A stretch of 64,000 nt of DNA. It comes from Bacillus sp. Cs-700 (GTDB lineage Bacteria > Bacillota > Bacilli > Bacillales > Guptibacillaceae). Positions 54,149 through 63,172 of this stretch are shown here, piece by piece (positions within the stretch are counted from its first letter, which is position 1; each line of letters starts with the position of its first letter). The stretch lies in the NCBI RefSeq assembly GCF_011082085.1, contig NZ_CP041063.1:1798001-1862000 (forward strand), given 5' to 3'. The notes under the pieces were generated by a model. The model made no database searches. It saw only the letters and a program-made list of their open reading frames with translations, and was not told the origin of the DNA. The translations under genes were made by a program, and so were the position numbers.

Positions 54149-55258
54149 TTATTTATAAACAGTTCCTACCCATTGATCTCGGTGTATCACTGCAACGTTT
54201 GGTATATCTGTGACTTCATTCCATTCGTCCTTATGAAAATGCAGAATCTTTTCCAATAACGCAGACGAATATCGAACCTGTCCTTTTCCAAGTTTCCCAT
54301 TCTTTCCGTGTACCTCTACAACATCCCCCACTCCAAAAGAGCCAACTACACGATTGATTCCGTTATAAAGCAAACTTTTACCGTTTAATACAATCGCCTC
54401 TTCCGCTCCTTCATCAATATAAAGCTGACCTGCTACGTGAGAATGCATCGCAATCCATTGTTTTTTAATTGGGAAAGATGTGGCTTTCTCTCGACTGATA
54501 TAAGTTCCGTCTCCGACACCAGAGAGAATTCGAAGTAACTTTTCACTACCAGTTTCATGACCGATAAAGACGCGAATGCTCAGGTTTAAAGCCGTCTTCG
54601 CTGCGATTAACTTTGACTTCATGCCTCCTGTTCCAGCGCTCGATCCAGCACCACCGGCTTGTTCAATCATCGTATCATCAATCTTTGCCAGAGCATGATA
54701 TTTAACAGCATTCGGATTCGTTACAGGATTCGAATCGTAGATACCGTTCACATCCGTTAATATGATGAGTTCATCTGCGTGAACGAGCCCGCTTACAAGA
54801 GCTGAAAGCATATCGTTGTCACCAAACTTTAACTCTTCCGTTGAGACCGTATCATTTTCATTAATAATCGGCATCACACCTCTTGCCAGCAATTCAGACA
54901 GCGTATCGAACGCGTTTTTGTATCGTGTCTGATCTGAGAAATCAGGGCGTGTTAACAAAATTTGAGCGACTGAAATGTTCCGCTGGTTGAATTCCTCGAT
55001 ATAAGATTTAATGAGTAAACTTTGTCCAAGAGCAGCTGCAGCCTGCTTTCCTTTTAACGTAACTGGTCTTGCAGGATAACCTAATTCTTTAAACCCTGCC
55101 GCCACTGCGCCTGACGAAACAAGTAACACTTCATGTCCCTCTTGTCGAAGTAATGTAAGCGCATTGACATGATCAATGAGCTTATCTAGATCAATTTCTC
55201 CCCGTCCATTTGTTAATGAACTACTTCCAATCTTAACAACAATACGCTTCTTCCCCAT
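54149..55258 (-). CDS. proB: Glutamate 5-kinase with PUA domain
   Basis: First enzyme of proline synthesis. The amino acid kinase domain (about 1-255) has IVVKIGSSSLTNGRGEID, VSSGAVAAG, NENDTVS and GTGGMKSKLIAAK; the C-terminal about 95 residues are the PUA domain. The ATG at 55258 follows AAGGAG. The usual partner proA is absent on both sides, so this may be the osmotic-stress copy (the role of ProJ in B. subtilis) or a gene separated from proA. The upstream 200 bp show no T-box. Confidence 0.93.
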   Translation of the reverse strand: MGKKRIVVKIGSSSLTNGRGEIDLDKLIDHVNALTLLRQEGHEVLLVSSGAVAAGFKELGYPARPVTLKGKQAAAALGQSLLIKSYIEEFNQRNISVAQILLTRPDFSDQTRYKNAFDTLSELLARGVMPIINENDTVSTEELKFGDNDMLSALVSGLVHADELIILTDVNGIYDSNPVTNPNAVKYHALAKIDDTMIEQAGGAGSSAGTGGMKSKLIAAKTALNLSIRVFIGHETGSEKLLRILSGVGDGTYISREKATSFPIKKQWIAMHSHVAGQLYIDEGAEEAIVLNGKSLLYNGINRVVGSFGVGDVVEVHGKNGKLGKGQVRYSSALLEKILHFHKDEWNEVTDIPNVAVIHRDQWVGTVYK

Positions 55259-55411
55259 GTTACATCTCCTTATCAAAACACGTTCTAAACGATGATGAAA
55301 TTTCTAAAATTTTAACACAAAAAGAGGGCGATGTATCGCTTTACGTTACTAAAAACCCGAATGTGTCTCATTATGTAGTGATACCGATGAAACGAAGTCT
55401 ACAAAATAAGA

Positions 55412-55446
55412 GGAACGCTTTGTCAATTAGTAAACAAAGCGTTTCC
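55412..55446 (-). terminator. Terminator after the broken coat-like gene
   Basis: Stem GGAAACGCTTTGT / ACAAAGCGTTCC (55412-55446) followed by TCTTATTTTG on the minus strand, 14 bp after the stop at 55460. Confidence 0.65.
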
Positions 55447-55459
55447 TTTGTTAAAAACC

Positions 55460-55784
55460 TTAACAGTGAGAAGGTTCAATCGTTGGTGTACCTAAAAGCC
55501 CCCAGGTTTGCGTTCTATGATTAGCCGGTAAATACTGATCAGATAATAGGTTCCATTCTGCTAGACGTTTTTGATCTTCATAGGCAACCCATTCCTCTAA
55601 CTTGTCAGGGACAGTATTCTCCATTCTGTTTACTGTACTTTCTCATACAATAATGAGCACATACTTGATACATCTGATTATTTAAAGCATAGGTCTGATC
55701 GTATTGAGTCAACCGACCGTTATTGTGTTGAGTAGGCGGCAATCCCCTAGATTCAGGCTGTTGATGATTGAAATAATTAAGCAA
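55460..55784 (-). pseudogene. His/Tyr/Asn-rich (coat-like) small protein, probably frameshifted
   Basis: A TTG at 55784, 7 nt after GGGGGA, opens a 59-codon frame rich in Gln, Asn, His and Tyr that ends at 55605 after KQNGEYCP. Another frame from an ATG at 55624, without a ribosome site, encodes PDKLEEWVAYEDQKRLAEW through to 55460. Removing one C from the CCC run at about 55608-55610 fuses both into a 107-aa protein. The composition suggests a spore-coat or surface protein. Broken gene or homopolymer error; two coupled genes are less likely. Confidence 0.6.
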
Positions 55785-55870
55785 TGACTAATCCCCCTTT
55801 TTTCATTCATCCCTCAGTTCATTATTAATTTAGTAGAGAGACACGCCTTTTGTGCGTTCTCGTAATAACT

Positions 55871-55902
55871 AAAAGGAAAGAATCTGAGGATTCTTTCCTT
55901 TT
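55871..55902. terminator. Terminator of nrdA-nrdB
   Basis: Perfect 14-bp stem AAAAGGAAAGAATC / GATTCTTTCCTTTT with a 4-nt loop, 10 bp after the nrdB stop codon. Confidence 0.93.
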
Positions 55903-55911
55903 TCAATCTAT

Positions 55912-56949
55912 CTATAAGTCGTCAAATCCATTATCATCAGACACTTTCGTGTACTGGCGTGACTTCTGTTCAAAGAAATCACTTTTACCAGCATTCACAT
56001 CGGCATACGCTTTGATCCACCTCATTGGATTCTCTCGATGCCCTTCAAAAGGACGCTCGATTCCAAGCTGGTTCACGCGCGTATTAGCCATAAATTTAAT
56101 ATAATCGCTTAATTCATTCATCGTAATACCAGGAAAACGATCACCGATGATGTATTCTCCCCATTTGATCTCAAGTTCAGCCGCTTCTCTGAACGTATTT
56201 GTAATGAAAGCATGGTTCTGTTCCGTATTAAGCTCAGGGTGCTCCTTGAACAGTTCCTTCACAATGTTTACGAATAACGTGACGTGAAGCTGTTCATCAC
56301 GATTAATGTAGTTAATCATCGTTGAAGTTGATACCATTTTTTGATTGCGGGCAAGGTTATAAAAGAAAGCAAAGCCAGCATAGAAGAAAAGTCCTTCAAG
56401 GATAATGTCATACACGATCGATTCAAAAAACGTTTGCGGTGATGGATTTTGAACAAATGATTCATATCCAGATGCAATAAATTGATTACGTTCTAAGAGC
56501 ACATTATCATGCTTCCAGTATTCAAAAATCCGGTCCTGCTCCTGTTTATTGACAATAGAAGAAAGCACATAGCTATAAGACTGATTGTGCACAACTTCCT
56601 GAAAGGAAAGTACCTGCATGAGCGCAGAAAGGCTTGAATCTGTTAAATAATCTGCTACTTTGCTCGAATAGTCGGTTTGAATCGAGTCTAAGAAAGCAAG
56701 AAGACCAATGACTTTTTTAAACGTATCTTGCTCGTCTTCACTTAGTGCTTCCCATTGCTTTACGTCGTTTGACATGTTGATTTCAAACGGTGTCCAAAAG
56801 TTTCCTAGCATATTTTTATACATCGGATAGGCCCAGCTAAAGCGGACATCATCCCAGTTTAGAACGTTTGAACTTTCGCCGTTAATAATCCCTGTTGAGC
56901 TATTCGGTGCAGACACGTCATAGAGCTTTCTTTTCTGTATTGTTGCCAC
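55912..56949 (-). CDS. nrdB: Ribonucleotide reductase class I, beta (radical) subunit
   Basis: Makes the radical for deoxyribonucleotide synthesis with NrdA. The metal ligands are Asp in LLAFLDSIQTD, Glu and His in FQEVVHNQSYSYV, Glu in DIILEGLFF, and Glu and His in NRDEQLHVTLF. A tyrosine lies at the radical position (EVVHNQSY, equivalent to E. coli Tyr122), so it is a normal radical-bearing subunit. 345 aa, GTG start with AAAGGAGG. It follows nrdA by 14 bp and shares its cobalamin riboswitch. Confidence 0.95.
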   Translation of the reverse strand: MATIQKRKLYDVSAPNSSTGIINGESSNVLNWDDVRFSWAYPMYKNMLGNFWTPFEINMSNDVKQWEALSEDEQDTFKKVIGLLAFLDSIQTDYSSKVADYLTDSSLSALMQVLSFQEVVHNQSYSYVLSSIVNKQEQDRIFEYWKHDNVLLERNQFIASGYESFVQNPSPQTFFESIVYDIILEGLFFYAGFAFFYNLARNQKMVSTSTMINYINRDEQLHVTLFVNIVKELFKEHPELNTEQNHAFITNTFREAAELEIKWGEYIIGDRFPGITMNELSDYIKFMANTRVNQLGIERPFEGHRENPMRWIKAYADVNAGKSDFFEQKSRQYTKVSDDNGFDDL

Positions 56950-56963
56950 TTTGATCTCCTCCT

Positions 56964-59195
56964 TTAACTTGCGCAGCTTTCACAATCATCGATTTCGACT
57001 GAAGTACTTCTTGTGTAATACGTTGTCTTTAATCCTTTTCTCCACGCCGTCATGTGAATGTTGAGCAAGTCCTTCGCTTTCACCGTGCTCTGCACATAAA
57101 TATTAAATGAAATCGACTGATCGACGTGGCGCTGTCTGGCCGCATTTTGCTCAATACTCCACAGTTGATCGATATGATACGCCGACTTATAATACCAGGT
57201 TGTTTCAGGAGAAAGGTCAGGTGCCGTTACAGGGATTTTATAATTCTTCTTTTCCTCTGAATATTCTTTTTGGAAAATCGGATCAATCGAGGCGGTTGAT
57301 CCGGCTATTAAACTCGTTGAACTGTTTGGCGCAACAGCTAGTAAATAAGCATTCCTCACACCACTTGAATGAACCTTTTCTTTCAGTGCTCTCCATTTTT
57401 CATTCGTATAACCACGCTGTGTAAAGTACTCCCCATTTTGCCAATCAGAGCCTTCAAAAAGAGAATAGCTCCCTTTTTCAACGGCAAGCTCATGGCTAGC
57501 CTGTATTGTTAAGTAGTTAATTGTTTCATATAGTTCATCTGCATAGTTTGCTGCTTCATGACTTTCCCAAACTATCCCCTTTTTCGCCAGTAAGTGATGC
57601 CAACCAAACGTACCTAGACCAATGCTTCGGTATTTCTCATTTGTTAACTGCGCTTGAGGTACTTCAATCGTATTAATATCAATAACGTTATCAAGCATTC
57701 TTACTTGAATTGGAATTAATCGCTCTAGGGCATTGGCTGTAACCGCGCGTCCTAGATTTACACTAGATAGATTACAAACGACGTAATCACCAGGCGTTTT
57801 CGTAATGATAATTTTACCGTCTTTCGTAATCTCCTCTTCAACGGTCGTCGCACTCATATTTTGCATAATTTCGGTACAAAGGTTTGAAGCATAGATCATC
57901 CCAGCATGCTTATTTGGATTTGCACGATTAACCGTATCACGATAGAACATGTACGGCGTACCTGTTTCCAATTGAGATTTCATGACTCGCTTCATAATCT
58001 CAATCGCTGGTACCGTTTTTCTAGAAAGCTCAGGATGGTTCACACACTGTGTATATTTCATACGAAACTCTCCTGATCCTTTTTCTTTGTCATAAGCATC
58101 TTCAAGAGAGAATCCCATCACCTGACGGACTTCATGCGGATCAAACAAATGCCAGTCTGCACGGTCTTCTACCGTTTCCATAAAGACGTCTGGAATACAC
58201 AACCCAGTAAAAAGATCATGCGTCCTCATGCGTTCGTCCCCGTTATTAAGCTTAGCATCAAGAAATTCAAAAACATCTTTGTGCCAGACATCGAGGTAAA
58301 CCGCAACAGCGCCCTGGCGTTGACCTAATTGATCCACGCTAACGGCTGTATTGTTTAGTTGCTTCATCCAAGGTAAAACTCCTGATGAATTTCCTTTAAA
58401 CCCTTTGATATCACTTCCACGCGAACGAATTTTCCCAAGGTATGCGCCAATTCCTCCACCATTTTTTGATACGGTAGCGACGTCCGTATTGCTGTCGTAA
58501 ATGCCGCGGAGGCTGTCATCCACTGTATCAATAAAGCACGAGCTAAGCTGTCCATAACTTTTGCCAGCATTGGAAAGCGTCGGTGTCGCTACGGTCATGT
58601 AGAGATTTGATAGTGCCCAATAAGCTTCTTTAATGAATTCCAGTCGCTTTTCTTTCGGTTCATTCATCATCAGTGTCATCGCAATGACAAGAAAGCGTTC
58701 TTGCGGTAATTCATACACATTTTTTTCATGATCGGTAGCAAGATAGCGGTCTGCAAGTGTGCGAAGTCCAATGTATGTAAAAAGACGATCTCGTGTTGGA
58801 GCGATGAACGTCGCTACCTGATCCACTTCGTTTTTGGAATAAGATTGAAGAAGTGCTTCGTTATAAATCCCTTCTTCCGTTAGCTGTTGTAAAAGCCGAT
58901 ACAAGTTTCCTTTCCCGTATACTTCTTTTTCATTTCGGTTACGAAGAGAATTCCGATAAAGCGAACGTAGATGAAAAGCAGACGCCACATATGTCCAATC
59001 AGGCTCCTCTGCCGTAATTCGTTCCAATGCATTTAAGACAAGGATATTGTCAATCTCGTTTGGCGTAGCGTTTTCTGTTAGGCCACCTATTGTTTTCGTA
59101 AGAAAGCTTTCACTTGTCTGCAAATGATAGTCATTTAGAATAACGTTTACTTCCTCTATTAGTGTTGTTAACTTCGTATTAACCACTGTGCTCAT
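56964..59195 (-). CDS. nrdA: Ribonucleotide reductase class I, alpha (catalytic) subunit
   Basis: Catalytic subunit of the oxygen-dependent reductase. The active site includes the first redox cysteine in YGQLSSCFIDTV, the Asn-Cys-Glu triad in SNLCTEIMQN, the partner cysteine in VVCNLSSVNLG, and the C-terminal CESC pair for thioredoxin reduction. An ATP-cone-like N-terminus is not clear. 743 aa, followed by nrdB. The cobalamin riboswitch upstream would switch the genes off when vitamin B12 is plentiful, as expected if the cell also has a B12-dependent class II enzyme. Confidence 0.95.
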   Translation of the reverse strand: MSTVVNTKLTTLIEEVNVILNDYHLQTSESFLTKTIGGLTENATPNEIDNILVLNALERITAEEPDWTYVASAFHLRSLYRNSLRNRNEKEVYGKGNLYRLLQQLTEEGIYNEALLQSYSKNEVDQVATFIAPTRDRLFTYIGLRTLADRYLATDHEKNVYELPQERFLVIAMTLMMNEPKEKRLEFIKEAYWALSNLYMTVATPTLSNAGKSYGQLSSCFIDTVDDSLRGIYDSNTDVATVSKNGGGIGAYLGKIRSRGSDIKGFKGNSSGVLPWMKQLNNTAVSVDQLGQRQGAVAVYLDVWHKDVFEFLDAKLNNGDERMRTHDLFTGLCIPDVFMETVEDRADWHLFDPHEVRQVMGFSLEDAYDKEKGSGEFRMKYTQCVNHPELSRKTVPAIEIMKRVMKSQLETGTPYMFYRDTVNRANPNKHAGMIYASNLCTEIMQNMSATTVEEEITKDGKIIITKTPGDYVVCNLSSVNLGRAVTANALERLIPIQVRMLDNVIDINTIEVPQAQLTNEKYRSIGLGTFGWHHLLAKKGIVWESHEAANYADELYETINYLTIQASHELAVEKGSYSLFEGSDWQNGEYFTQRGYTNEKWRALKEKVHSSGVRNAYLLAVAPNSSTSLIAGSTASIDPIFQKEYSEEKKNYKIPVTAPDLSPETTWYYKSAYHIDQLWSIEQNAARQRHVDQSISFNIYVQSTVKAKDLLNIHMTAWRKGLKTTYYTRSTSVEIDDCESCAS

Positions 59196-59221
59196 TAACC
59201 TCTCTCCTTTATGAATCCATT

Positions 59222-59505
59222 ATAAAAAGGCTCACTCTTAGAAGAGTGAGCCTGGAGAAAACGACAAGTTAGACGTGCACATCCGTGCACATTTCCGATG
59301 CCATCTCTCACCCTCAATCCCCGAAGAATAGAAACGTTTTTGAGTACACGGCAGGTCTACTGGCTTGTGCTTCGTCCTTGGCAAACCTTCCCAGATTATT
59401 CTCCAGTGGTTTCTTGCCTCGTCCACACGACAGTTGCGGGGACAGCTCCGGATTCAGACCGGATTCCCTTTTAAGTCGTTCTACGACACCGCATACTCAA
59501 CTATT
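59222..59505 (-). promoter_or_regulatory. Cobalamin riboswitch of nrdA-nrdB
   Basis: The minus strand shows the conserved parts in order: GGGAATCCGG, CTGAATCCGGAGCTGTCCC, CGCAACTGT (about 59440-59475), and the B12 box GAAGCACAAGCCAGTAGACC with CTGCC (59350-59373). Downstream a terminator (59228-59253) forms the expression platform. Bound adenosylcobalamin would terminate transcription before nrdA. Confidence 0.96.
59224..59253 (-). terminator. Terminator of the nrdA cobalamin riboswitch
   Basis: Perfect 12-bp stem AGGCTCACTCTT / AAGAGTGAGCCT followed by TTTTT on the minus strand, about 30 bp before the nrdA start. Confidence 0.93.
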
Positions 59506-59532
59506 TGATTATTTAAGATTTACCCCATATAT

Positions 59533-59561
59533 AGTATACAGGATATCTTCACACTACTAAA
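59533..59561 (-). promoter_or_regulatory. Candidate promoter of the nrdA leader
   Basis: TATACT (59533-59538) with TTTAGT (59556-59561) at a 17-bp spacer on the minus strand. The -35 match is weak. Confidence 0.4.
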
Positions 59562-59729
59562 TATTGATAACACCATCTTACATGACCCATCGTTTTTGCA
59601 CAAGCTCTATTGTTACATTGACGAGAATTTATTTCAACTCTTAAGACAAACACCTATCACAATCACTTCGTTTAAGCATATATTGTTAACACCTAAAAAA
59701 GTTTCCTTAAGGAAAGAAAGGTGAGTATG

Positions 59730-59852
59730 ATGAAAAAAACGACATGCTTTAAGAAGTTAGCTGGCTACACACAACTCTGTCAGAAATTCGGTCTTCTAAG
59801 CGAAGAAGAAAGCAAAGAAATTCTTCAAAAATTATATGAACACAAAACTTAA
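59730..59852 (+). CDS. Small hypothetical protein (40 aa)
   Basis: A 40-aa basic-acidic helical protein (TTCFKKLAGYTQLCQKFG, then LLSEEESKEILQKL) with two cysteines. AAAGGTG lies 8 nt before this ATG; the ATG immediately upstream (59727) is an alternative. It ends just before the broken two-component locus on the other strand. No family recognised. Confidence 0.6.
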   Translation: MKKTTCFKKLAGYTQLCQKFGLLSEEESKEILQKLYEHKT

Positions 59853-59857
59853 TACCC

Positions 59858-60420
59858 TCATCCTGGTGATAAAGGAAGCGTGATGATAACCCTTCCTCCC
59901 TTTTTAAGATTTTTTGCATAAATTTCGCTACGATGCTTTTCTACAATTGTTTTTGTAATCGCCAACCCGATTCCAGAACCTGACTGATCCCCTGTATAAA
60001 ATCAGTCAAAGACACGTTCTGGATTCTCTCCAAATCCAATACCATCATCTTGAATTTCGATCGCAACCTGATTTCCCTCTTTCCGCATGCGAATTTCGAT
60101 GAGAGATGAGGCGAATCGTAGGACATTCCCAATTATATTACTAGATCAGGCGGACTAAATGGTCTTGTTAAATAATCATCCTCCCCCGTTCGAGCCCCAG
60201 GATCCGAACTAGTTCTTCATCCCTTGCAGAAACGACGATACCAGGTATAATAGAACGCTTCCTTAACTGTCGAAGCAGTTCCAGCCCATCGATAGTAGGC
60301 ATCATAATATCCAAACAATAAATCGGATTCACTCGTTTTAAGAGCACTTAACACTTTAACTTCATCCTGAAAGATTGACACTGTAAAACCTTCTTTCTTT
60401 AAATACTAGTAGCGACGTAA
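59858..60420 (-). pseudogene. Collapsed two-component system (receiver and histidine-kinase fragments)
   Basis: On the minus strand, 60420 to about 60146 still reads as a response-regulator receiver lacking its start: EGFTVSIFQDEV, then PTIDGLELLRQLRKRSIIPGIVVSARDEE and EDDYLTRPFSPPDL. From about 60145 to 59858 it reads as the end of a histidine kinase: IGNVLRFASSLIEIRM, IQDDGIGFG, GSGIGLAITKTIVEKH and the stop. Several frameshifts interrupt both. The DNA-binding domain of the regulator and the first part of the kinase are missing, so an internal deletion joined the two remnants. Confidence 0.85.
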
Positions 60421-60422
60421 AT

Positions 60423-60453
60423 AAAAGAGATAGGGGGCTTCCCTATCTCTTTT
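60423..60453 (-). terminator. Terminator of the exported helical protein gene
   Basis: Stem AAAAGAGATAGGG / CCCTATCTCTTTT with a short loop, followed by ATTT on the minus strand, 6 bp after the stop. Confidence 0.88.
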
Positions 60454-60458
60454 GATGA

Positions 60459-60989
60459 CTAGCTAAGCTTTTCAATTAGCTGATCAAGAACTTCATTTTT
60501 TTGTTTAACAAGTTCGGAAGCCTGTTCTCTGTTTGCCTTCATTTTTTTATGAGCCTCTTCACGTGCGGCTTTCTCTTCTTCGGTTAATTCCGAACGTTCT
60601 CCACTATCTATCCACTCTTGCATCTTCGCTTCTTTTTCTTCATGAGCAGCTGTGAATTTCTCGTTTAGAGCATCCAACTGAGCATTTAGATCGGAAAGCT
60701 CTTTTTGAAGCTCATCAACGCCGTTAACGCTCGCATCCTGATCAAGTAAGAGATTAATTAACTGATCTTTCTTTTCAGCCGTTTTCATTCGCAGTTCGCG
60801 CTCCTCAGAGTGACCTTTAAAGTAACCTCTTTTTCTATGATGACCATCATGCCCCGCCATTTCCTCCTGCCCCATTACTGCTTCGTTTATTTCAGTTGAT
60901 TCATTATCCGCTGCATAAACATTAGCTCCAGCAATTCCTCCCGCAAGCATAACCGATGCAACTCCAATCATCCATTTGATCAATGTCAT
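60459..60989 (-). CDS. Exported helical protein (Spy/CpxP-like topology)
   Basis: A 176-aa secreted protein. An N-terminal signal peptide (WMIGVASVMLAGGIAGANVYAA, cleavage after the AxA near residue 28) precedes an acidic linker and the histidine-rich GHDGHHRKRGYFKGH. From about residue 60 the protein is a Lys/Glu-rich coiled coil. The size and layout recall Spy/CpxP stress proteins, with which it shares no motif I can prove. It lies directly upstream, on the same strand, of the collapsed two-component genes, which may once have regulated it. Confidence 0.75.
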   Translation of the reverse strand: MTLIKWMIGVASVMLAGGIAGANVYAADNESTEINEAVMGQEEMAGHDGHHRKRGYFKGHSEERELRMKTAEKKDQLINLLLDQDASVNGVDELQKELSDLNAQLDALNEKFTAAHEEKEAKMQEWIDSGERSELTEEEKAAREEAHKKMKANREQASELVKQKNEVLDQLIEKLS

Positions 60990-61086
60990 CAATCTCCCTT
61001 CGAAGGTATGTTCTTACACTACCTATTATGGACAGCAACCTACGAAGAAATTTGTAAGAATGAAGTGAAAACGATGTGAGTTTCCG

Positions 61087-62172
61087 CTATCGCTTTGTTA
61101 ATTGCTGAATCACTTTTTCATCTAAGCTACGTAGATGTAAATCTCGCTGTGGAAATGGAATTTCAACATTGTTTTCTGCGAGAATCCGATTGATGCGGAA
61201 ATTCAAACTACTTTTGGTTTCTACTGCTGCTTTTGGGGACGAGATCCAAATAAATAGTTGAAAATCTAGCGAAGAATCACCAAACCCAAGAAAATTCACA
61301 AAAGGCGGCGGTGTTTCAAGAACATACATTGAATGTTCCTTTTCTTCTTCAGCTACTTGTAAAAGAAGTGAGCGAACAAGTTCGACATCCGATCCGTATG
61401 CGACACCAATTGGTAAGACAAGCCGCAATCGAGAATCACCATAGGAATGATTGACAACCTGTTCTTCGATGAAGTAAGAATTTGGCATTATAATTCGTTC
61501 ATTATCTAACGTCCGAATAATGGTTGCACGCATATTGATTTTCTCAATGTCTCCGATAATGTCGTTAATAATGACACGATCGCCTACTTTAATTGGTCTT
61601 TCAAATAAAATGATTAAACCAGAAATAAAGTTATTTGCGATGTTCTGCATGCCAAAACCAATCCCTACACCTAGAACACCTGCAAATACTGTCAATGCAC
61701 TAAGATCAATTCCTACTGTCGTTAAACTAATAACGACTGCTATTACCATTAACGTATAGTGAAAAATCCGATTAAACGTAAATTGCAATCCTGTATCTAA
61801 GCTATACCGATCATAAACAGGAGGCATCAGAAAGGAGGTTGCGATTTTTGAAATTCGATTCGCAAGCGTAATAATGAATAAAGCAATTAAAATAAGAAAG
61901 AGTGAAATTTCTACCTTTCCAATAGCAAACAAAGAGCTAAACATCCAACTGTTATTGGAAAAATAAAGTAATACAAATAGTAGAATTGCGTAACCTGTAG
62001 TCCAATTGATAAACGACAAGAAGGCTGGACGAATCCCATTTGGATAGTCCTCTTCTGTTTCTCTTTTTGTAAGCCATAATTTGATTAAAAACCGAATTAG
62101 AAAAAGACCTAGTATGACAGAAACGGTTATGATTAAATCAACAATATTCGCATTTTCAAAGATTGAAGGCAC
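61087..62172 (-). CDS. Small-conductance mechanosensitive channel (MscS family)
   Basis: A 361-aa channel. About four N-terminal helices precede the pore helix GVLGVGIGFGMQNIANNFISG, the most conserved MscS segment. Then come the beta-domain FERPIKVGDRVIIND and the C-terminal alpha/beta part. The helices before the core make it longer than classical MscS but much shorter than MscK. The GTG at 62172 lies 9 nt after AAGGAG; a TTG at 62181 overlaps it. Protects against hypo-osmotic shock. Confidence 0.93.
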   Translation of the reverse strand: MPSIFENANIVDLIITVSVILGLFLIRFLIKLWLTKRETEEDYPNGIRPAFLSFINWTTGYAILLFVLLYFSNNSWMFSSLFAIGKVEISLFLILIALFIITLANRISKIATSFLMPPVYDRYSLDTGLQFTFNRIFHYTLMVIAVVISLTTVGIDLSALTVFAGVLGVGIGFGMQNIANNFISGLIILFERPIKVGDRVIINDIIGDIEKINMRATIIRTLDNERIIMPNSYFIEEQVVNHSYGDSRLRLVLPIGVAYGSDVELVRSLLLQVAEEEKEHSMYVLETPPPFVNFLGFGDSSLDFQLFIWISSPKAAVETKSSLNFRINRILAENNVEIPFPQRDLHLRSLDEKVIQQLTKR

Positions 62173-62284
62173 AAAAGGCAACTCCTTTTTTTGAGTCAGT
62201 TACCTTTTATCATATCACGGAAACTGTAACCGAAGCAGTTTCGATCTCGTCTAACATATAAATATCGGAATTGGGGGCTCAGCT

Positions 62285-63142
62285 ATGAATAGATGGCTTT
62301 CTCTGATTTTTGCTTCTATCCTTATCCTAGCTGGATGCAGTTCAAATGAAGGGAGAAACTCATTAGAAAGGAGTGATCGGGTTACTGACCATTCCTCTGA
62401 ACAGAATAAAGATAGTGGTGCAATTGAAGGAAACAGTTCATCTGCTAAATCGACATCTGAATTGCCTGAATTGCAACAGGAACGTAAAGTGATTTTTAAT
62501 GCGGATCTTTCCTTAAGCGTGGAAAATTTAACATTAGCGATGAATGAAATTAAGGAATCGACTAAAGCATTTGAAGGTTATGTAGTGGAAGAAAGCACTT
62601 TTTCGGAGGACAACGCCTTTATTGGCTCAATGACCATTCGTATTCCCCAATCTCAATTTGACGCTTATCTACGCAAGGTAGAAACTCTCTCAAAAGGAGA
62701 GCCGCAAAAGTCCATTACTAGTCAGGATGTAACGGAAAATTACGTCGATCTTTCTTCACGATTGAAAGCAAAAGAAGCTGTTCAACAGAGACTCGAATCA
62801 TTTCTAAACGAAGCAACGAAGACAGACGACTTGTTAGCTATATCAAATGAACTTTCTCCTGTACAGGAAGAGATCGAACAGCTGAAAGGGCAAATCAATT
62901 ATCTCGATAATCAAAGCGACTATTCTACTGTAACAATCTCGCTTGAACAAAAGAAACGACTCGTTACCGAAAAGGATTTTGAAACACTTTCTGAAGCCAA
63001 ACATCTCTTTACAACCACATCAAACGGGCTACTTGCTTTTTTCTCCAAAACAATCGTTCTATTAATTGGTCTTTCTCCAATTCTTTTACCACTTCTGATC
63101 ATCGGTTTATTTTTCTTATTCCGCTTTCGAAAAAAGACATAG
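62285..63142 (+). CDS. DUF4349 lipoprotein
   Basis: A 285-aa lipoprotein. The signal peptide LIFASILILAGC ends in a lipobox with the cysteine at about residue 18. A Ser/Asn-rich linker follows, then the DUF4349 domain (KVIFNADLSLSVENL, RIPQSQFDAYLRKVETLS, QDVTENYVDLSSRLKAKEA), an antiparallel coiled coil, and a C-terminal membrane helix (LLIGLSPILLPLLIIGLFFLF) ending in basic residues. So it is anchored at both ends. Function unknown. Bidirectional terminator after it. Confidence 0.9.
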   Translation: MNRWLSLIFASILILAGCSSNEGRNSLERSDRVTDHSSEQNKDSGAIEGNSSSAKSTSELPELQQERKVIFNADLSLSVENLTLAMNEIKESTKAFEGYVVEESTFSEDNAFIGSMTIRIPQSQFDAYLRKVETLSKGEPQKSITSQDVTENYVDLSSRLKAKEAVQQRLESFLNEATKTDDLLAISNELSPVQEEIEQLKGQINYLDNQSDYSTVTISLEQKKRLVTEKDFETLSEAKHLFTTTSNGLLAFFSKTIVLLIGLSPILLPLLIIGLFFLFRFRKKT

Positions 63143-63172
63143 AAAAAGCCGGTCAAATGACCGGCTTTTTCT
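63141..63172. terminator. Bidirectional terminator, DUF4349 / ABC-2 permease
   Basis: Perfect 15-bp stem AGAAAAAGCCGGTCA / TGACCGGCTTTTTCT between convergent genes. Confidence 0.93.

Noticed and set aside
55277-55400. Plus-strand open frame antisense to the proB leader
   Set aside because: No start codon with a ribosome site, and no recognisable protein.
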